A stretch of 64,000 nt of DNA from Tenrec ecaudatus. Taxonomy: Eukaryota; Chordata; Mammalia; Afrosoricida; Tenrecidae. Positions 12,690 to 23,805 of the stretch are shown here, one piece after another (the first letter of the stretch is position 1; every line of letters begins with the position of its first letter). The notes under the pieces were generated by a model. It had not been told where the DNA came from, did no database searches, and saw only the letters and a list, made by a program, of their open reading frames with translations. The stretch spans positions 42,812,001-42,876,000 of the forward strand of contig NC_134539.1 in NCBI RefSeq assembly GCF_050624435.1, given 5' to 3'. The translations under genes were made by a program, and so were the position numbers.

Positions 12690-12840
12690 CATGATCTCCC
12701 CCCACCCAAATTCAATAGCTCAATCATTCAGTCATATCAAGGACAGTTGTACAATCATTACCACATCACTTTTAGAGCACCCCCTCTTCCATTGTCTTTT
12801 AATTCCATTTTACCACCAATTTTTTGAACCCTTCCCCCTC
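12690..12840 (-). mobile_element. Old L1 3' segment
   Basis: ACAGTTGTACAATCATTACC followed by a C-rich tract resembles the same antisense L1M region as at 9340. Confidence 0.45.
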
Positions 12841-13089
12841 ATAGAATATGGAAGTGCAACTTTAGAAATAATAAGTATCCAAATCTCTTAATAAAGAAAC
12901 AGAACAGTTAGTATCTGACTTCCGGACAACCCCCTCTTTGCCCTTTAATGTTCTGTCAATTTGCTGTCACCTGGCAGGGTAGACTATAAATTGACTGAAC
13001 CAGCCCTTCATCACAGACTCTTTATCACAGTCACCAATACTTGTGTGGAAGCCATTGAAAAGGCTTTGAGCCTTTTCTTAAAGTACAAA

Positions 13090-13260
13090 GGCCCTGACAT
13101 TGAGTCAGCTTCAGCTCATAACAAACCTACAGGACAGCGTATAACTGCTCCCTGGACAAAGTCGAACGGCCTCGTCTCTGCCCCATGGAGTGGCCAGTGG
13201 GTCCAAACTGCTGACCTAGAGTAAAGCTAACTATGAACAATATGCACCTGCTCTGCCTCA
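13090..13260 (-). repeat. AfroSINE, diverged
   Basis: GACATTGAGTCAGCTTCAGC and GTGGGTCCAAACTGCTGACC identify the tail and B-box side. Confidence 0.65.
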
Positions 13261-13400
13261 CCTACAGATTCCACTTAAAGATACTGTTAGGAAAGGTCAC
13301 ATTCGTAACCGGGGACTGACTGTACAAGGTCACAGGATTGATTAGTGATAGTGCCGGTCTTCGAATTCTCAGTGTGGTCTGTCACAGAGAAAGTGGGTGT

Positions 13401-13536
13401 ATTTAAGTGGAGAGCAAATGCTTTGAGAATGATCAGGGCAAAGAATGTACGGATGTGCTTTATACAATTGATGTATGTATCTGTGTGGATTGTGATAAGA
13501 GTTGTATGAGCCCCTAATAAAATGTAAAAAAATAAA
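13401..13536 (+). mobile_element. LINE 3' end with target-site duplication
   Basis: A 5'-truncated insertion from TTTAAGTGGAGAGCAAATGC to CCCTAATAAAATG plus an A-rich tail. It is flanked by AGAAAGTGGGTGTA (about 13387-13400) and AGAAAGTGGGTATA (after 13537), a 14-bp target duplication with one change. Confidence 0.85.
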
Positions 13537-13659
13537 AAGAAAGTGGGTATAAAAATGATCAATAAGAAGTATGAATAATAATGATAATATTAATAATAGT
13601 ACTTAATAAAAGAGGCAATAGAACATCAAATTTATGTTCAATTTAATCAAAGAGGTATT

Positions 13660-13830
13660 AGTATTACGTCATGATTGAGGTGGAGGAAGTCCCTAATCAA
13701 GATGGATTGACCCAGCAGCTTCAACAATGGTTGGAGCGTAGCAACAATTGGGAGGCTGACATAGAACAAGACAGAGTTTTGTTCTGTGGTACCTAGCGTC
13801 AGGATGAGTCAGAACCACGTCGATGGTAAC
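13660..13830 (+). mobile_element. BovB-like RTE LINE, 3' end
   Basis: Contains GGATTGACCCAGCAGCTTCA, CAATGGTTGGAGCGTAGCAA and a tail GATGAGTCAGAACCACGTCG. The tail resembles the 3' ends of the AfroSINEs in this window. Confidence 0.68.
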
Positions 13831-14019
13831 TGATGACAAGTATTGCTACTGTGTGCTAAACAGTATGTTCGGCAGAGGGATAGTGTGTTGAGCAACACAG
13901 TCATGACATACAACAGATGTACCACCAACTCCACTGATGAGTGCAGGGAAATCTTTTATTTACACATATTATACAATACATACAGGATCCCTCCTGGCAT
14001 GGTGGATTATGGGTTGCAC

Positions 14020-14195
14020 TGCAAACTATGAAACTGAAAAAAACAAATGGAAGCCTAGCCCCTGCTAAGGAGAAAGGTGACATGTTCTACTGTCACAAAG
14101 AGTTACAGACTCAGAAACGGACAGCAGCAGTTCTATCCTGTCCCACACGGTCACGATGAGCCAGAATTGACTCAATGGCAGTGAGTTATACGATA
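14020..14195 (+). repeat. AfroSINE, partial
   Basis: Middle and tail are clear (AAAGAGTTACAGACTCAGAA, AGAATTGACTCAATGGCAGT); the head is degenerate. Confidence 0.65.
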
Positions 14196-14980
14196 TATAA
14201 ATGTATGGGGAAACAGTTTTTTCATGGTCTTTCGAGGATGATACAGTACCAAGTAATATCTGTCTCCTTCCCAAACTTGTGATAGCGCTCTCAAAAATGA
14301 AAAGGAGACATATCTTTATGCATAGTCGTTTGAGGTCGCAGCTTATATAACGTCATCACAGGGAAAGTCCCTGTTGTGAAAAGCATTTCTCAAGTTTCTC
14401 CTACTCTGAATTTTTGCAATTGTGTAGAGGATTATAGCATTGGAGCCTAGTTTTATATGTAATAAGACAAGCTCTCAAGTGTCCAAAGTCCTTATCCTGT
14501 GGAGGCATATAAAGAAAACTTGGATCAACCAATTTTTAACAACATTAGGTGTGAAAGAGAACTCTATAAAGAAATTGGAGAACAGATTTAAAATGTATAA
14601 GACAGGATGCATGGAAATATGTGCCCCAAGAAGGAGGTCGCTTATTCTAGATGCGTGTCCGATTGAATGAGAGAAAGTCAAGGTGTGCTTTAATAATCTT
14701 CAGGTCAAAGAAAACATTTTCCGTCATCAAGAATTCATTTGTGTGTGACATATTCCTTCTTTTAAAAGTGACTTATGCACACGTCTAAGCTTTCTATAAT
14801 TCTGACATCACATTATGCAAGTTTTGGTGAACTATAAAAGTTTCTGTAATTTATATTTTGGTGATTAGGAACTAATCTATCGCAGGGTGTATATCCTAAC
14901 TTTCTTGCATGTTACTGCCATGGAAACTTGCATGAACAGCACTAACTGCCTTCTTTCTCTTCTCCCTGACTTGCTCCAAG

Positions 14981-15003
14981 GCTGCCAGACAGATCAAGGA
15001 TAG
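14981..15003 (+). CDS. FSD1L: FSD1L 23-nt microexon: COS box
   Basis: This 23-nt exon lies between the acceptor TTGCTCCAAG and the donor TAG|GTATGG. It encodes AARQIKD plus two bases of an arginine codon (phase 0 to 2). It is too short to be found as an open frame; I identified it from the family sequence, and the phases of both neighbours fit exactly. It carries part of the COS box. The preceding tract is strongly pyrimidine-rich and has a TGC motif seven bases before the exon. Confidence 0.9.
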
Positions 15004-16649
15004 GTATGGTATAAAAAACTACATTTTTCTTAAAATCTTGATATTGAAGTCAGAAATGAAATTCACAAGCAGTTTTTTTTATTAGAATCCCGTTGATTAA
15101 AAAATACTTAGTTGCTAAGTACTGAAAACAAAGTCCTCTGTATGTTCCCGTTGAATAATCAATATAGCAACATGGTTGTTTTTTTAAAAAAAAAAAACAA
15201 CTTAGCTGTGGAAAAATCTGTACTTCCCAAAGAATTTCATTTCTGGTTTAATATAGTTAGTTGTAGCACAATCCTTAATTAGCTACACTAACAGATGGGA
15301 ACCGTTCTGAATAATTTGAAATATGTTCATATTCTTGGAATGCATTTTTCCTTGCTTTTAATTGTAAATCCGAGTGTCTAGTTTTCTGAGAAGTTGCAGC
15401 ATTTGGAGTCCTCCGCAGGAGCCAAAGCTCCCCTACTTCCCTGCCCTCCTTAACACCTGTGCACACTAATTCCATCCTGCTCCTGGTGCCAGCTCCATCT
15501 CCTCTACTGCCACTATGTTCTTTCTACCAGCAGAAAACGAGAGAAAAAGATGAAAGGTTTTGGCTTCAGGGGACTGAGCCAGGATGAAGAAAGGGGGTGG
15601 ATTACTTGTCAACACCCCAGAGGTCTGAAGGGACTGTTGACAACATTTGGAATGAGTTTCAACAAAAGGGATAGTTTTGCTGTGCTCGGCTAGTCACTGA
15701 GAATGGGCTGTGGTAGAATTGTCCCTGAGGGCTTCTTCACGTGCGGATAGGAGAGTCTCTACACGGGGCAGCTCCTCCATGCACTGTGCTGAATCATGGA
15801 TAATTCAGTCATCAGCCAGTTCACAGAATGATTCATGATGGCTTGTGTGGGACCTAGGATCTGTTGGAAATCCTAGCTGAAACTTTGACTCTCATCTCCA
15901 CTTGTCTCATGGACTCTGATTTGATTAGAGGAGAAATTCACGTGGAACCTCACACCATTGTTAGCACACATATCAAGTAATTTGTAATTATGTATATTAT
16001 ATATCAGAGAGTGGATAAGGATGGGCCATTTGAATAGGTTCTGGCTGTAGAAGGTTTGGAGAAGGGGAATTATGACAGTTTGCAGTGCACAGTCTAGTGA
16101 CTGTAAGGAACGATGCTACTTAGCCCTGACTTTTTGAATGAGGTAGCTTTGGGTTCTGCCTGCTAGAATTCACCATGAGTAATCCAGCTTCCACTCTGGC
16201 TTGATTACACTGCCTGCTGTCACCCAGCTCCTCTTGACGCCACGAATTGGAGTCTGGTCTCTGATTTTCCTGGATGGGGAAGTCACTTCCTAACAGGAAA
16301 ACTTTGGGAGACTGCAGAAATCTTCCTCTCCTCCATGGATCTTTCTGGCTCCGTGTACCCCAATTCCTGTCTTCACCCCGATGTCTTTCTTTGTATTCAG
16401 GCTTGTTTGTCAGGAGTTCATTTTATGGCCAGTGTTGGTGGCTCAGTGTCTTCTCTCCTGAGCCTGTCTGTTTTGCTTCTTGTCATAAGCCAGCCTTTTG
16501 TCTTGATTTCATCAGCACTGAGGTAGTCTCCTATTGTCTGCCTGGAAGAACTCTGTAACCTTTTCACTTTCTGCTTAGGGAAAATTGCGGAATCTAAGCT
16601 TAATTGTGGAAAAGCTTTCTTTCTTTCCTCGTTGCTATTTTTCCATTTT

Positions 16650-16850
16650 CTAATTTACAATTCAGTGACAGCACTTACATTCACATTGTTGTACAATTGT
16701 CACTTTCTAGAGGCTTTCTGTCATCCCAAACAAACGCCGTCTCCATGAACCATTGACCACCCATCCCCCTTCTCCCAAGCCCTCGTAATTACTAAAACAT
16801 GACTTTTACCTTCTTAATAAATGTCCAAGCATCTCTGTTTTATTTGTCAG
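16650..16850 (-). mobile_element. Old L1 3' segment
   Basis: CATTCACATTGTTGTACAAT and TGTCATCCCAAACAAACGCC match the antisense L1M pattern. Confidence 0.55.
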
Positions 16851-17037
16851 GCACTCTACCAGGGAGCAAAGGTCTAGATTTCTAGCACTGCTATTTTATA
16901 AGATAAAAATAATTTAAACAATCATGATAAATTAATTACTTTCACACACACAAAGATGTATTCCTTTGATAACGATTGGGGCATTTTGAAGAAAAGCCTT
17001 TCATACCTGAGAAGAATAAAATATATAAGTATGTAAG

Positions 17038-17535
17038 TGCTATGGTTTATTGTGCCAGCCTGGCCGATAAACACAAGTAGGAGTAACTGAAGGGCAGAGG
17101 GATAAATGGCTCGATGAGCCTCACCTTGGTTGTTCTGTGCCTCAGTTTAAAGGGGTACACTACCTGTGGGATGCCTAGCCTGTGGACTGTGTCACTGTAA
17201 GTTGAGGTCCCTTTAAGCCCACAGGATTGGAATGTTCATCTCTGGAGCTGGGCACCGACAGTTGATGACAGTTGGTGACCTGCCTTGCTGTTTGCTGCCT
17301 GGGTATATATAGCCCAGCTCTCTCTACAGAAGGGGACTGGCAACTGGCAGCTCTCAAAACTTGAAGGACTGCTAGTGTCTCACTGCTTTATAATTTAACT
17401 GTTAATTTCTTGTATTACCTATCTGTATATAATTTAACGGTTTATTTCTTGAATTATAAATCTATTTTTATAAATATATTTATATATAATTACTAGCAAT
17501 CTGGTTTGTCTCTCTAGAGAACCCTGTCCAATACA
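17038..17535 (+). repeat. ERV-L 5' LTR
   Basis: About 498 bp beginning TGCTATGG and ending AATACA, consistent with the TG...CA rule. It has a TATA box (GGGTATATATAG) near 17301 that fits the U3/R boundary. It is followed three bases later by the primer binding site. The exact left edge is inferred from the TG start. Confidence 0.75.
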
Positions 17536-17538
17536 TTT

Positions 17539-17554
17539 TGGTACCAGGAGTGCT
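17539..17554 (+). other. Leucine-tRNA primer binding site
   Basis: TGGTACCAGGAGTG directly follows the LTR and is complementary to the 3' end of tRNA-Leu, the primer that gives ERV-L its name. Confidence 0.85.
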
Positions 17555-17576
17555 TCTAGAGAAATAAACTATAAAT

Positions 17577-17921
17577 ATGGATTTCTTAAATTGGTTTTCC
17601 AACCTATTTAGTCTTGACGGGGATACGTCTACTACCCGTACTAATCCATGGTGTGAAATAGCAAAGATAATACCTAAAGTAGCACCTAAAGTAGATGACG
17701 TGCTGGAGAAAGGAGATGCTCTAGGCAATCGCATATTTGATATTTTCCAGGAGTTTTGTAATAATGACAAGTATAGGGAAGCTGGTTGGCTGGTCCTTCG
17801 TACAATGGAAAGTGTGATTAAGGAGAGGGATGATCTCAGAGCCTCAAAAGCACGCCTCAGGTGCAGACTAACATTTGAAAACTTCCATCTGTGCTACAAA
17901 GGAGAGCCTTCTCTCCTCTAG
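17577..17921 (+). pseudogene. ERV-L gag, N-terminal part, ends at frameshift
   Basis: The ATG lies 38 bp after the LTR, and 114 codons are open (beginning MDFLNWFSNLFSLDGD) to a TAG at 17919. In this frame several stops follow over about 50 bp, then the same frame opens again at 17970. The intervening residues are gag-like in another frame, so two compensating small indels lie between about 17890 and 17965. This part corresponds to the matrix-like N terminus of gag. It is a broken copy. Confidence 0.75.
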
Positions 17922-17969
17922 TAAAAGAGCTGACATTGCTAGAACCAGGTCCAGAGTCTCCTTATACGA

Positions 17970-19172
17970 GTGGCTGAATTACAACGGCAGCTGAATTGCA
18001 GATCTAGAGTAGTGTCTGAAACCAAAGTAAGGGCATTAATTGGGAAAAGTTGGGACCCTGAAACATGGGATGGGAACATATGGGCTGATGATCCAGAAGA
18101 AGAGGATACTGAGCCCTTAGAAACACCTGAGCAGATTAGCCAAACTATTCGAGTTGATATGCCAGGTGGGGCTGCATCAGTAGCATTATCTGAGGAAGAT
18201 GCCTCGCAAGATATTGCTGAGAACACCCAGGAAACACCCTCACCACCCATTATTTCCGCTAGACCTGTCACTAAAATTAAGTCTCAGAAACCTCCTAAAG
18301 GTGAGGTTGAGAGGATTATCCAAGAAGAAGTGTGCTACACACAAAAAGACCTGCTCGAGTTCTCAAATACGTACAAGCAAAAGCCTGGAGAATACCCCTG
18401 GGAATGGTTACTCAGGGTGTGGGATACTGGTGCACGAAATGTAATATTAGACCGGTCTGAGTTTCTGGATATGGGACCCCTAAGCACAGACTCTTCTTTC
18501 AATGTCTCTGCGAGACAGGCTAAAAACGGATCTAAGTCTTTATTTGGTTGGTTCAATGAAGCATGGACTGCCAGATGGCCTAGATTAGACCAACTTGAAG
18601 TACCTGACCTACCTTGGTACACTGTAGAGGAAGGCATCCAAAAGCTTAGAGAAATTGGTATGTTAGAATGGATCTATCAAGATATTCCCATAGATCCAAA
18701 AAGGGGGTGCCCTGAAGACATACCCTTTATCACAACCATAAGGAACAAGTTTGTGAAGTGGGCCCCAGCATCTCTTAAGACTTCTGTAATTGCTATTCTA
18801 TGTGCACCAGGATTAACAGTGGGCACTGCCCTAAGCGAACTCCGATATTTGCAAACAATGGGGCTGATTGGTCCCCGTGATGGTAGAGGGCAGGTGTCAG
18901 CACTGAATCAACAGAGACAGGGTGGGTGTGGTTATAATAGACAACAAGTTTTCAATAATAATCAAAGCAACCTGTCTCGTGTGGAATTATGGCATTGGCT
19001 ACTTAGCCACGGTGTCCCTAGGAATGAAATAGATGGGAAGCCTACTAAATATTTACGTGATCTGTTCAGGCAAAAGAATGGTAGATCAGGTGAACAGCAG
19101 AATAGACAGTCACGATCGCTCAATCAATTCCCAGACCTGAGCCAGTTTGCAGACCCACAACCCCTTGAATGA
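17970..19172 (+). CDS. ERV-L gag, 400-codon open frame (capsid part)
   Basis: The frame stays open for 400 codons with no break. The N-terminal third is acidic and proline-rich (spacer-like). The middle contains the capsid-like pattern PGEYPWEWLLRVWDTGARN and a tryptophan-rich segment; the C terminus is glutamine/asparagine-rich and lacks a CCHC zinc knuckle, as is normal for ERV-L gag. The mouse restriction factor Fv1 derives from an ERV-L gag of this type; no such role is shown here. The first ATG is internal, since the true gag start is at 17577 before the frameshifts. It ends at TGA 19170-19172, after which the same frame runs on into the protease. Confidence 0.85.
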   Translation: MAELQRQLNCRSRVVSETKVRALIGKSWDPETWDGNIWADDPEEEDTEPLETPEQISQTIRVDMPGGAASVALSEEDASQDIAENTQETPSPPIISARPVTKIKSQKPPKGEVERIIQEEVCYTQKDLLEFSNTYKQKPGEYPWEWLLRVWDTGARNVILDRSEFLDMGPLSTDSSFNVSARQAKNGSKSLFGWFNEAWTARWPRLDQLEVPDLPWYTVEEGIQKLREIGMLEWIYQDIPIDPKRGCPEDIPFITTIRNKFVKWAPASLKTSVIAILCAPGLTVGTALSELRYLQTMGLIGPRDGRGQVSALNQQRQGGCGYNRQQVFNNNQSNLSRVELWHWLLSHGVPRNEIDGKPTKYLRDLFRQKNGRSGEQQNRQSRSLNQFPDLSQFADPQPLE

Positions 19173-19280
19173 AGGGGAGGCCGGTTCCCTTGTAAGGAGG
19201 ATCCTGCTACATCACTGAAGGTTTATACCGTTAGTCTTTCTTCTAGCCTTCCCCAAAGGGACCTGCGGCCTTTCACAAGA

Positions 19281-19511
19281 GTGACTGTTCATTGGGGGAA
19301 AGGAAATAATCAAACTTTTCGGGGATTACTAGACACCGGCTCAGAACTGACACTAATTCCAGGAGACCCAAAATGTTTTGAAGGCCCACCAGTCAGAGTG
19401 GGGGCTTATGGTGGTCAAGTTATCAATGGAGTTTTAGCTCAAGTACGCCTCACTATGGGTCCATTGGGCCCCCAGAACCATACTATGGTTATTTTCTCTT
19501 TGCAAAAATGA
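19281..19511 (+). pseudogene. ERV-L aspartic protease, no pol after it
   Basis: This is a retroviral-type aspartic protease with the catalytic DTGS at 19332-19343 in the context LLDTGSELTLIPG, and a glycine-rich flap-like stretch (AYGGQVING). It is in the same frame as gag and is separated from it by the single TGA at 19170, with an open path from 19173. The ATG at 19281 is not the biological start, because the product would be made from a gag-pro precursor. The frame stops at 19509 and no reverse transcriptase follows, so the element cannot be autonomous. Confidence 0.8.
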
Positions 19512-20045
19512 AGAGGGAACCTTCAGGAGGAAGGGGCCCTAGTTATCCAGTTTCTACTATTAGAAATAAAGTAAGTCCAGGGGAATGAAAACACCCAAAC
19601 CACATGGATCCTTTAGTGTCAAGAATTACCTGTGAATCTTAGATTGTTTGGGCTTTGAGCCCAATGGTCTTAAGTACATTCTGTTCAACAGCAGTAGTTC
19701 CATGATTTGAAAACGAATACATAATATTATAAAACTACTTTGATTCCTAGAGAGATACAGATTAGAAAATAAGACTGATGATTATCATCTTGTCGGTGTT
19801 AGTAACCACTTCTCATGTTCTCTGGGGGATGTTCTTTTTGTCTAGGGTGTCATTCTGCATCAAGGTTGATAGATTTCGGATCGAAAATTCCCTAAAATAC
19901 TTTTTGATATATTTTTCTCAATAGTTCTCGGTAAACATTTAAATACTTGTTCAGGCACAGACGAAACCAACTCGTTTTGACCCCATTTGCTGATTCCATC
20001 CCTAGTTATTAAGTACCTACTCTGAATCAAGCTCTTCCCACCCCC

Positions 20046-20235
20046 CACGGCCTGTTGAGACGGCTTTGACGGATGGCGACCCGGTAGGACAGCAGCACTG
20101 CCCCGTCCGTTTTGAGGCTGCTCGTCTGTACATCTGTACGGCAGCGGACAGCCTCGTCTTCACCCAGGAGTGGCTGCCTGTGGGACCCGCAGCCCAGCGC
20201 GTCGCTCAGTGCTTCCAGCACTCTTCTAGAAGTGG
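20046..20235 (-). repeat. AfroSINE, diverged
   Basis: ACGGATGGCGACCCGGTAGG and AGCCTCGTCTTCACCCAGGA show the tail and middle of a reversed copy; unusually CpG-rich. Confidence 0.65.
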
Positions 20236-20579
20236 CCACAGCCAACCAAAAAGATAACTGGGACTTTAAGGAGCAACATTCAGAAAACGTTGTCTTTTTT
20301 TCTAACGACCCGTTGGTATGGTTTGAGATTTCATTATTTGAGAGTCAATAGCTTAAAATCATGTGTGCAATGCTCTGCATTTTGCCTGATCACATAGTAA
20401 GCATTCAGTAAGTTGAGTTTGCTTTATAAGTTACATTTTACTATAGTACTTTATTGATAAGCAGATCAGCTGGTTACATTCATTTTTACTATCAAGTGAT
20501 TACTTCTGTATCTTTAAGAGGAAATAAAATAACAATGCAGGAAAAGTTAGTAGCTATCTTGTAGCTTATTTATCTATAA

Positions 20580-20752
20580 GATGCTCATTGCCATCGAGTC
20601 AGTGCTGACTCAGAGTGACCCCTGCGGGTTTCCAAGACTAACTGTCCGGGAAGTAGAAAGTGCGGTCTCTCTCCCAGGGGCCGACGGTGGCTTCACACTT
20701 ACGACCATGCGGATTGCAGCCCAGTGTGTAACCACGACACCCGAGTTGTTGA
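20580..20752 (-). repeat. AfroSINE
   Basis: ATTGCCATCGAGTCAGTGCT, TCTCTCCCAGGGGCCGACGG and AACCACGACACCCGAG give a near-complete reversed copy. Confidence 0.82.
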
Positions 20753-21657
20753 ATTTGCCTGATAAGGCTTCGTGTTTCCTTTGTCCTTCGTAGTCTATGA
20801 GTAGTTCCTCTTCCACACTGTATGCTGCAAGGCCAACATTCCTGAACAGCCTTTCTGTATCCTCCTTTGAACAAAGATAATAAGGAGAGTTACACTGTGG
20901 CATTTTGGGACAATTATTAGAATATGAAAATTCAAAAGTTGACATAAAATTGCAAATTAATAGAATATGAGGATTCTTTTAATCCCCAGTCCTTATTGAC
21001 ATCACAGCTTCCCCATAAGTGAGGTACTGAATGACTTTTATTTTTGTTTTCTTTCCACGTTTATTCAGTGCCTGTCTGTTGGAGCCCCATCATTTTGATG
21101 GCAGATGGTCTCACAGGACTTTTTCTTGTAGTATCTGTCTCTGTGGCTGATGTCCGTATGTCAGAGTGACATCTTCCAGTATGGTTTCCATTGGTCATGG
21201 TTTCACTTCTGTCTGTCCACATTCCTGCTGTATCTTAAACAGGTGCTACACCACACTACTGGTAACGGTACCGCTCCTCTGACTGCAGGGGGTGCGGGCC
21301 AGCTGGGCCTCTGAGAAAGACTGAGTGAATCGGGCGATCTGTCCCCCTTTGTTCTGTGGCATGTGGAAAGGAGCGAGGCTGGCGTAGGACGGCAGTGAGG
21401 GTGCGTGTGCACAGGTTAACATGCATGTGGGGTCTGTTAAAGATTACCGACGCTGGATAAGTAATTCCTGATTTTTGTATATATGTGGAATTTTATAAAA
21501 CTGGAAGGAGGGACGTTGCCAAAAGTTGTCTTCAGTATACCTTGACATTAAAGATACTCTGTAGTTTTTCATTTCATTAATTTTTAAAAGATTCTTAAGA
21601 CCAAATTTCTATCGGACTTTGTTATCTGATTCCAGTTTCCTGCAATCATTAGGGTGA

Positions 21658-21927
<270 letters not shown>

Positions 21928-22153
21928 TAAACATTTTAAAAGAAAAGGGTTATACCTTTTCGTTAGTCAGTTAAGGAATCACTGAACTTTACTAATCTTT
22001 CTAGAATTATTTAGTGGTGGTAAAAATCCATTCTTTAATATCCCGCTAAGGTATATTTTTGCTCTGATTTGGCGAAGGGAAGCATAATAGTCTGAGATAT
22101 TTAGCTCGGCCTCATGTTCTTCTTTGGTAAACGTGAACATCATCCTTCTAGGG

Positions 22154-22329
22154 CGTGGTTCTCAACCTTCCTAATCCTGAGACCCTTTCATACAGTGCCT
22201 CATGTTGTGGTGACAGCCCCCCAACCATAACATTATTTTCGTTGCTTCTTCATCACTGTCATTTTGCTACTGTGAAAAATCCGGCGACCCTTGTGAAAGG
22301 GGTCGTGACCCGCAGGTTGAGAACTGCTG
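22154..22329 (-). mobile_element. SPIN non-autonomous hAT transposon
   Basis: The left end GTGGTTCTCAACCTTC and right end GGTTGAGAACTGCTG form the terminal inverted repeats of SPIN. The inside has GTCGTGACCC and CACTGTCATTTTGC. The flanks TTCTAGGG (22146-22153) and TTCTGGGT (22330-22337) look like an 8-bp hAT target duplication with two changes. At 176 bp it is a MITE-sized deletion derivative without transposase. Confidence 0.88.
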
Positions 22330-22754
22330 TTCTGGGTTTTTATCTGGACGGCGTGAACTGGTGCCGCTAAAGCGCGTACAGTGGTCCTGACACATAGTTA
22401 ATAGTGCATGTCAGCCCCTACACGTATCGTGGGGTTGCTTGTGGCTCAAGGAGAGTTTCTTCTTGGGAATCATAAAGTCCTGTGGATTTACTAAAGTATT
22501 AGTTAGTACGAAGATATTCCAGTGGTCAAACCATTGAAAACAAAGTCTCAAATTGTTGTCCAAATAAGAGCATTTTGGTTAGTATTCCTTTTTTTTTTTT
22601 TTTAGCAATTAAGTTGGTAGTTACTAGGCCTGTGTTGTACCTAGTAATTTGGGGGGTCAAAGAATGTCTCAGAAGTCAGTGTGTTTTGCTTATAGCTTGT
22701 CTATAGGCAACTATCTCCCATTGCCCAAAGTCTAGTAGTTTTGAATGGGGAATA

Positions 22755-22915
22755 ATAGTAGCACCATGTGATAAGTGTTGGTGGTTCAAACCCACCACCT
22801 TCTTCTCAGGAGAGTGATGAGGCTGTCTGCTCTTATAAAGATTTACAGCCCGGAAATGCCTTACAGGTCTCCATCAGTCAGACTCCCCACTGGGCAGTGA
22901 GTTTGGTATTGTTGT
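22755..22915 (+). repeat. AfroSINE, partial
   Basis: TGGTGGTTCAAACCCACCAC is a clear B box; the middle TGTCTGCTCTTATAAAGAT follows. The tail is diverged. Confidence 0.7.
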
Positions 22916-22927
22916 TTATATTTTCAT

Positions 22928-23085
22928 TTGGGAGTCCTTGGAAGTCCACTTGATTGGTAACAAAAAGGTGGGAGGTTTGAATCTTATCAAGAAGGTGCCT
23001 AGAAAGAAAGGTCTGGAGATTACTTCCAAACAACCCTAACCCTTGAAAGCTCGATGGAGTGCTGTTCTGTTTTGAAACATAAGGG
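22928..23085 (+). repeat. AfroSINE, diverged
   Basis: GGGAGTCCTTGGAAGTCCAC and GGTGGGAGGTTTGAATCTTA lie right behind the previous copy. Confidence 0.5.
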
Positions 23086-23264
23086 TTAGATTTAATTCTG
23101 CATCCTCTGGGTTTTGGCTTTTATATTTTCACCCACAGTGTTCTACATAAGAGGAAAATAGCCGAGAAAAGGGAAGTAACATCCTTCAGGGTTTGATTTA
23201 GAATACCGGATCATTTAAGTGAGTTGTATAATTTCAGTCTCTCACTTTGAATTTCTTTGGCCCA

Positions 23265-23430
23265 AACCAACCAAACTCCCCGCTGATGCCTGAAACCCCG
23301 AATTGCCCAGGCTGTGACTATTTCGAGCAGTGGAGAGCCCCGGCATTCCCTCAGCTCAGCTGGTGGTTTTGAGCTGCTGGCCCTGCAGGAAGTGGCCCAG
23401 CTCATAACCACTATACTCCCAAGGCCTCTC
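23265..23430 (-). repeat. AfroSINE
   Basis: Starts CCAAACCAACCAAACTCCCC, then GCTGGTGGTTTTGAGCTGCT and ATAACCACTATACTCCC. Confidence 0.75.
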
Positions 23431-23694
23431 AGTTTCTTTGACAAGAAACTGAATTTTAATTTTGAAATTTAAGGTTGTAATTCTACTGGTTACCAGTTAA
23501 CTGAGATTTTGCTTTGAATGAAACTATCCAGGTATTTAATTTGGGGGCATATTGACATTAATTTCAGACGAGGAAATATATCTTAACATTTTAAATTTCT
23601 CAGTAAAGACCAACCTTTGTAAAACCCTACAGAAAGAAAAGGAAAATATTTTTAGGAGTCATGGTTGACCTTATGTCTTTCATTACCACCAGTA

Positions 23695-23805
23695 TGACCT
23701 TAAGACCTCAGAATTAGGTTTTTCCCTCAGCTCAGCTGGGGTGGATGAAGTGGCCTACCTTTCTGTCAGCAGCCAAGCACTCAGCCACTGCACAGCTAGG
23801 GCTCC
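23695..23805 (-). repeat. AfroSINE, partial
   Basis: CTCAGCCACTGCACAGCTAG and GGGCTCCTT mark the reversed head. Confidence 0.55.

Larger units (their letters stand above)
17038..19560 (+). mobile_element. ERV-L endogenous retrovirus fragment (5' LTR, gag, pro)
   Basis: A sense-oriented provirus fragment in an FSD1L intron. In order it has a 5' LTR, a leucine-tRNA primer binding site, a gag region and a protease with DTGS. No reverse transcriptase, integrase or 3' LTR follows; recognisable sequence stops near 19560, so pol and the right end are deleted or were never copied. The leucine primer site and the gag without a zinc knuckle indicate the ERV-L class, which has no env. Confidence 0.88.

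Noticed and set aside
17939..18637. Minus-strand frames of 100-110 codons within the retroviral gag
   Set aside because: They are antisense to a well-supported gag frame.
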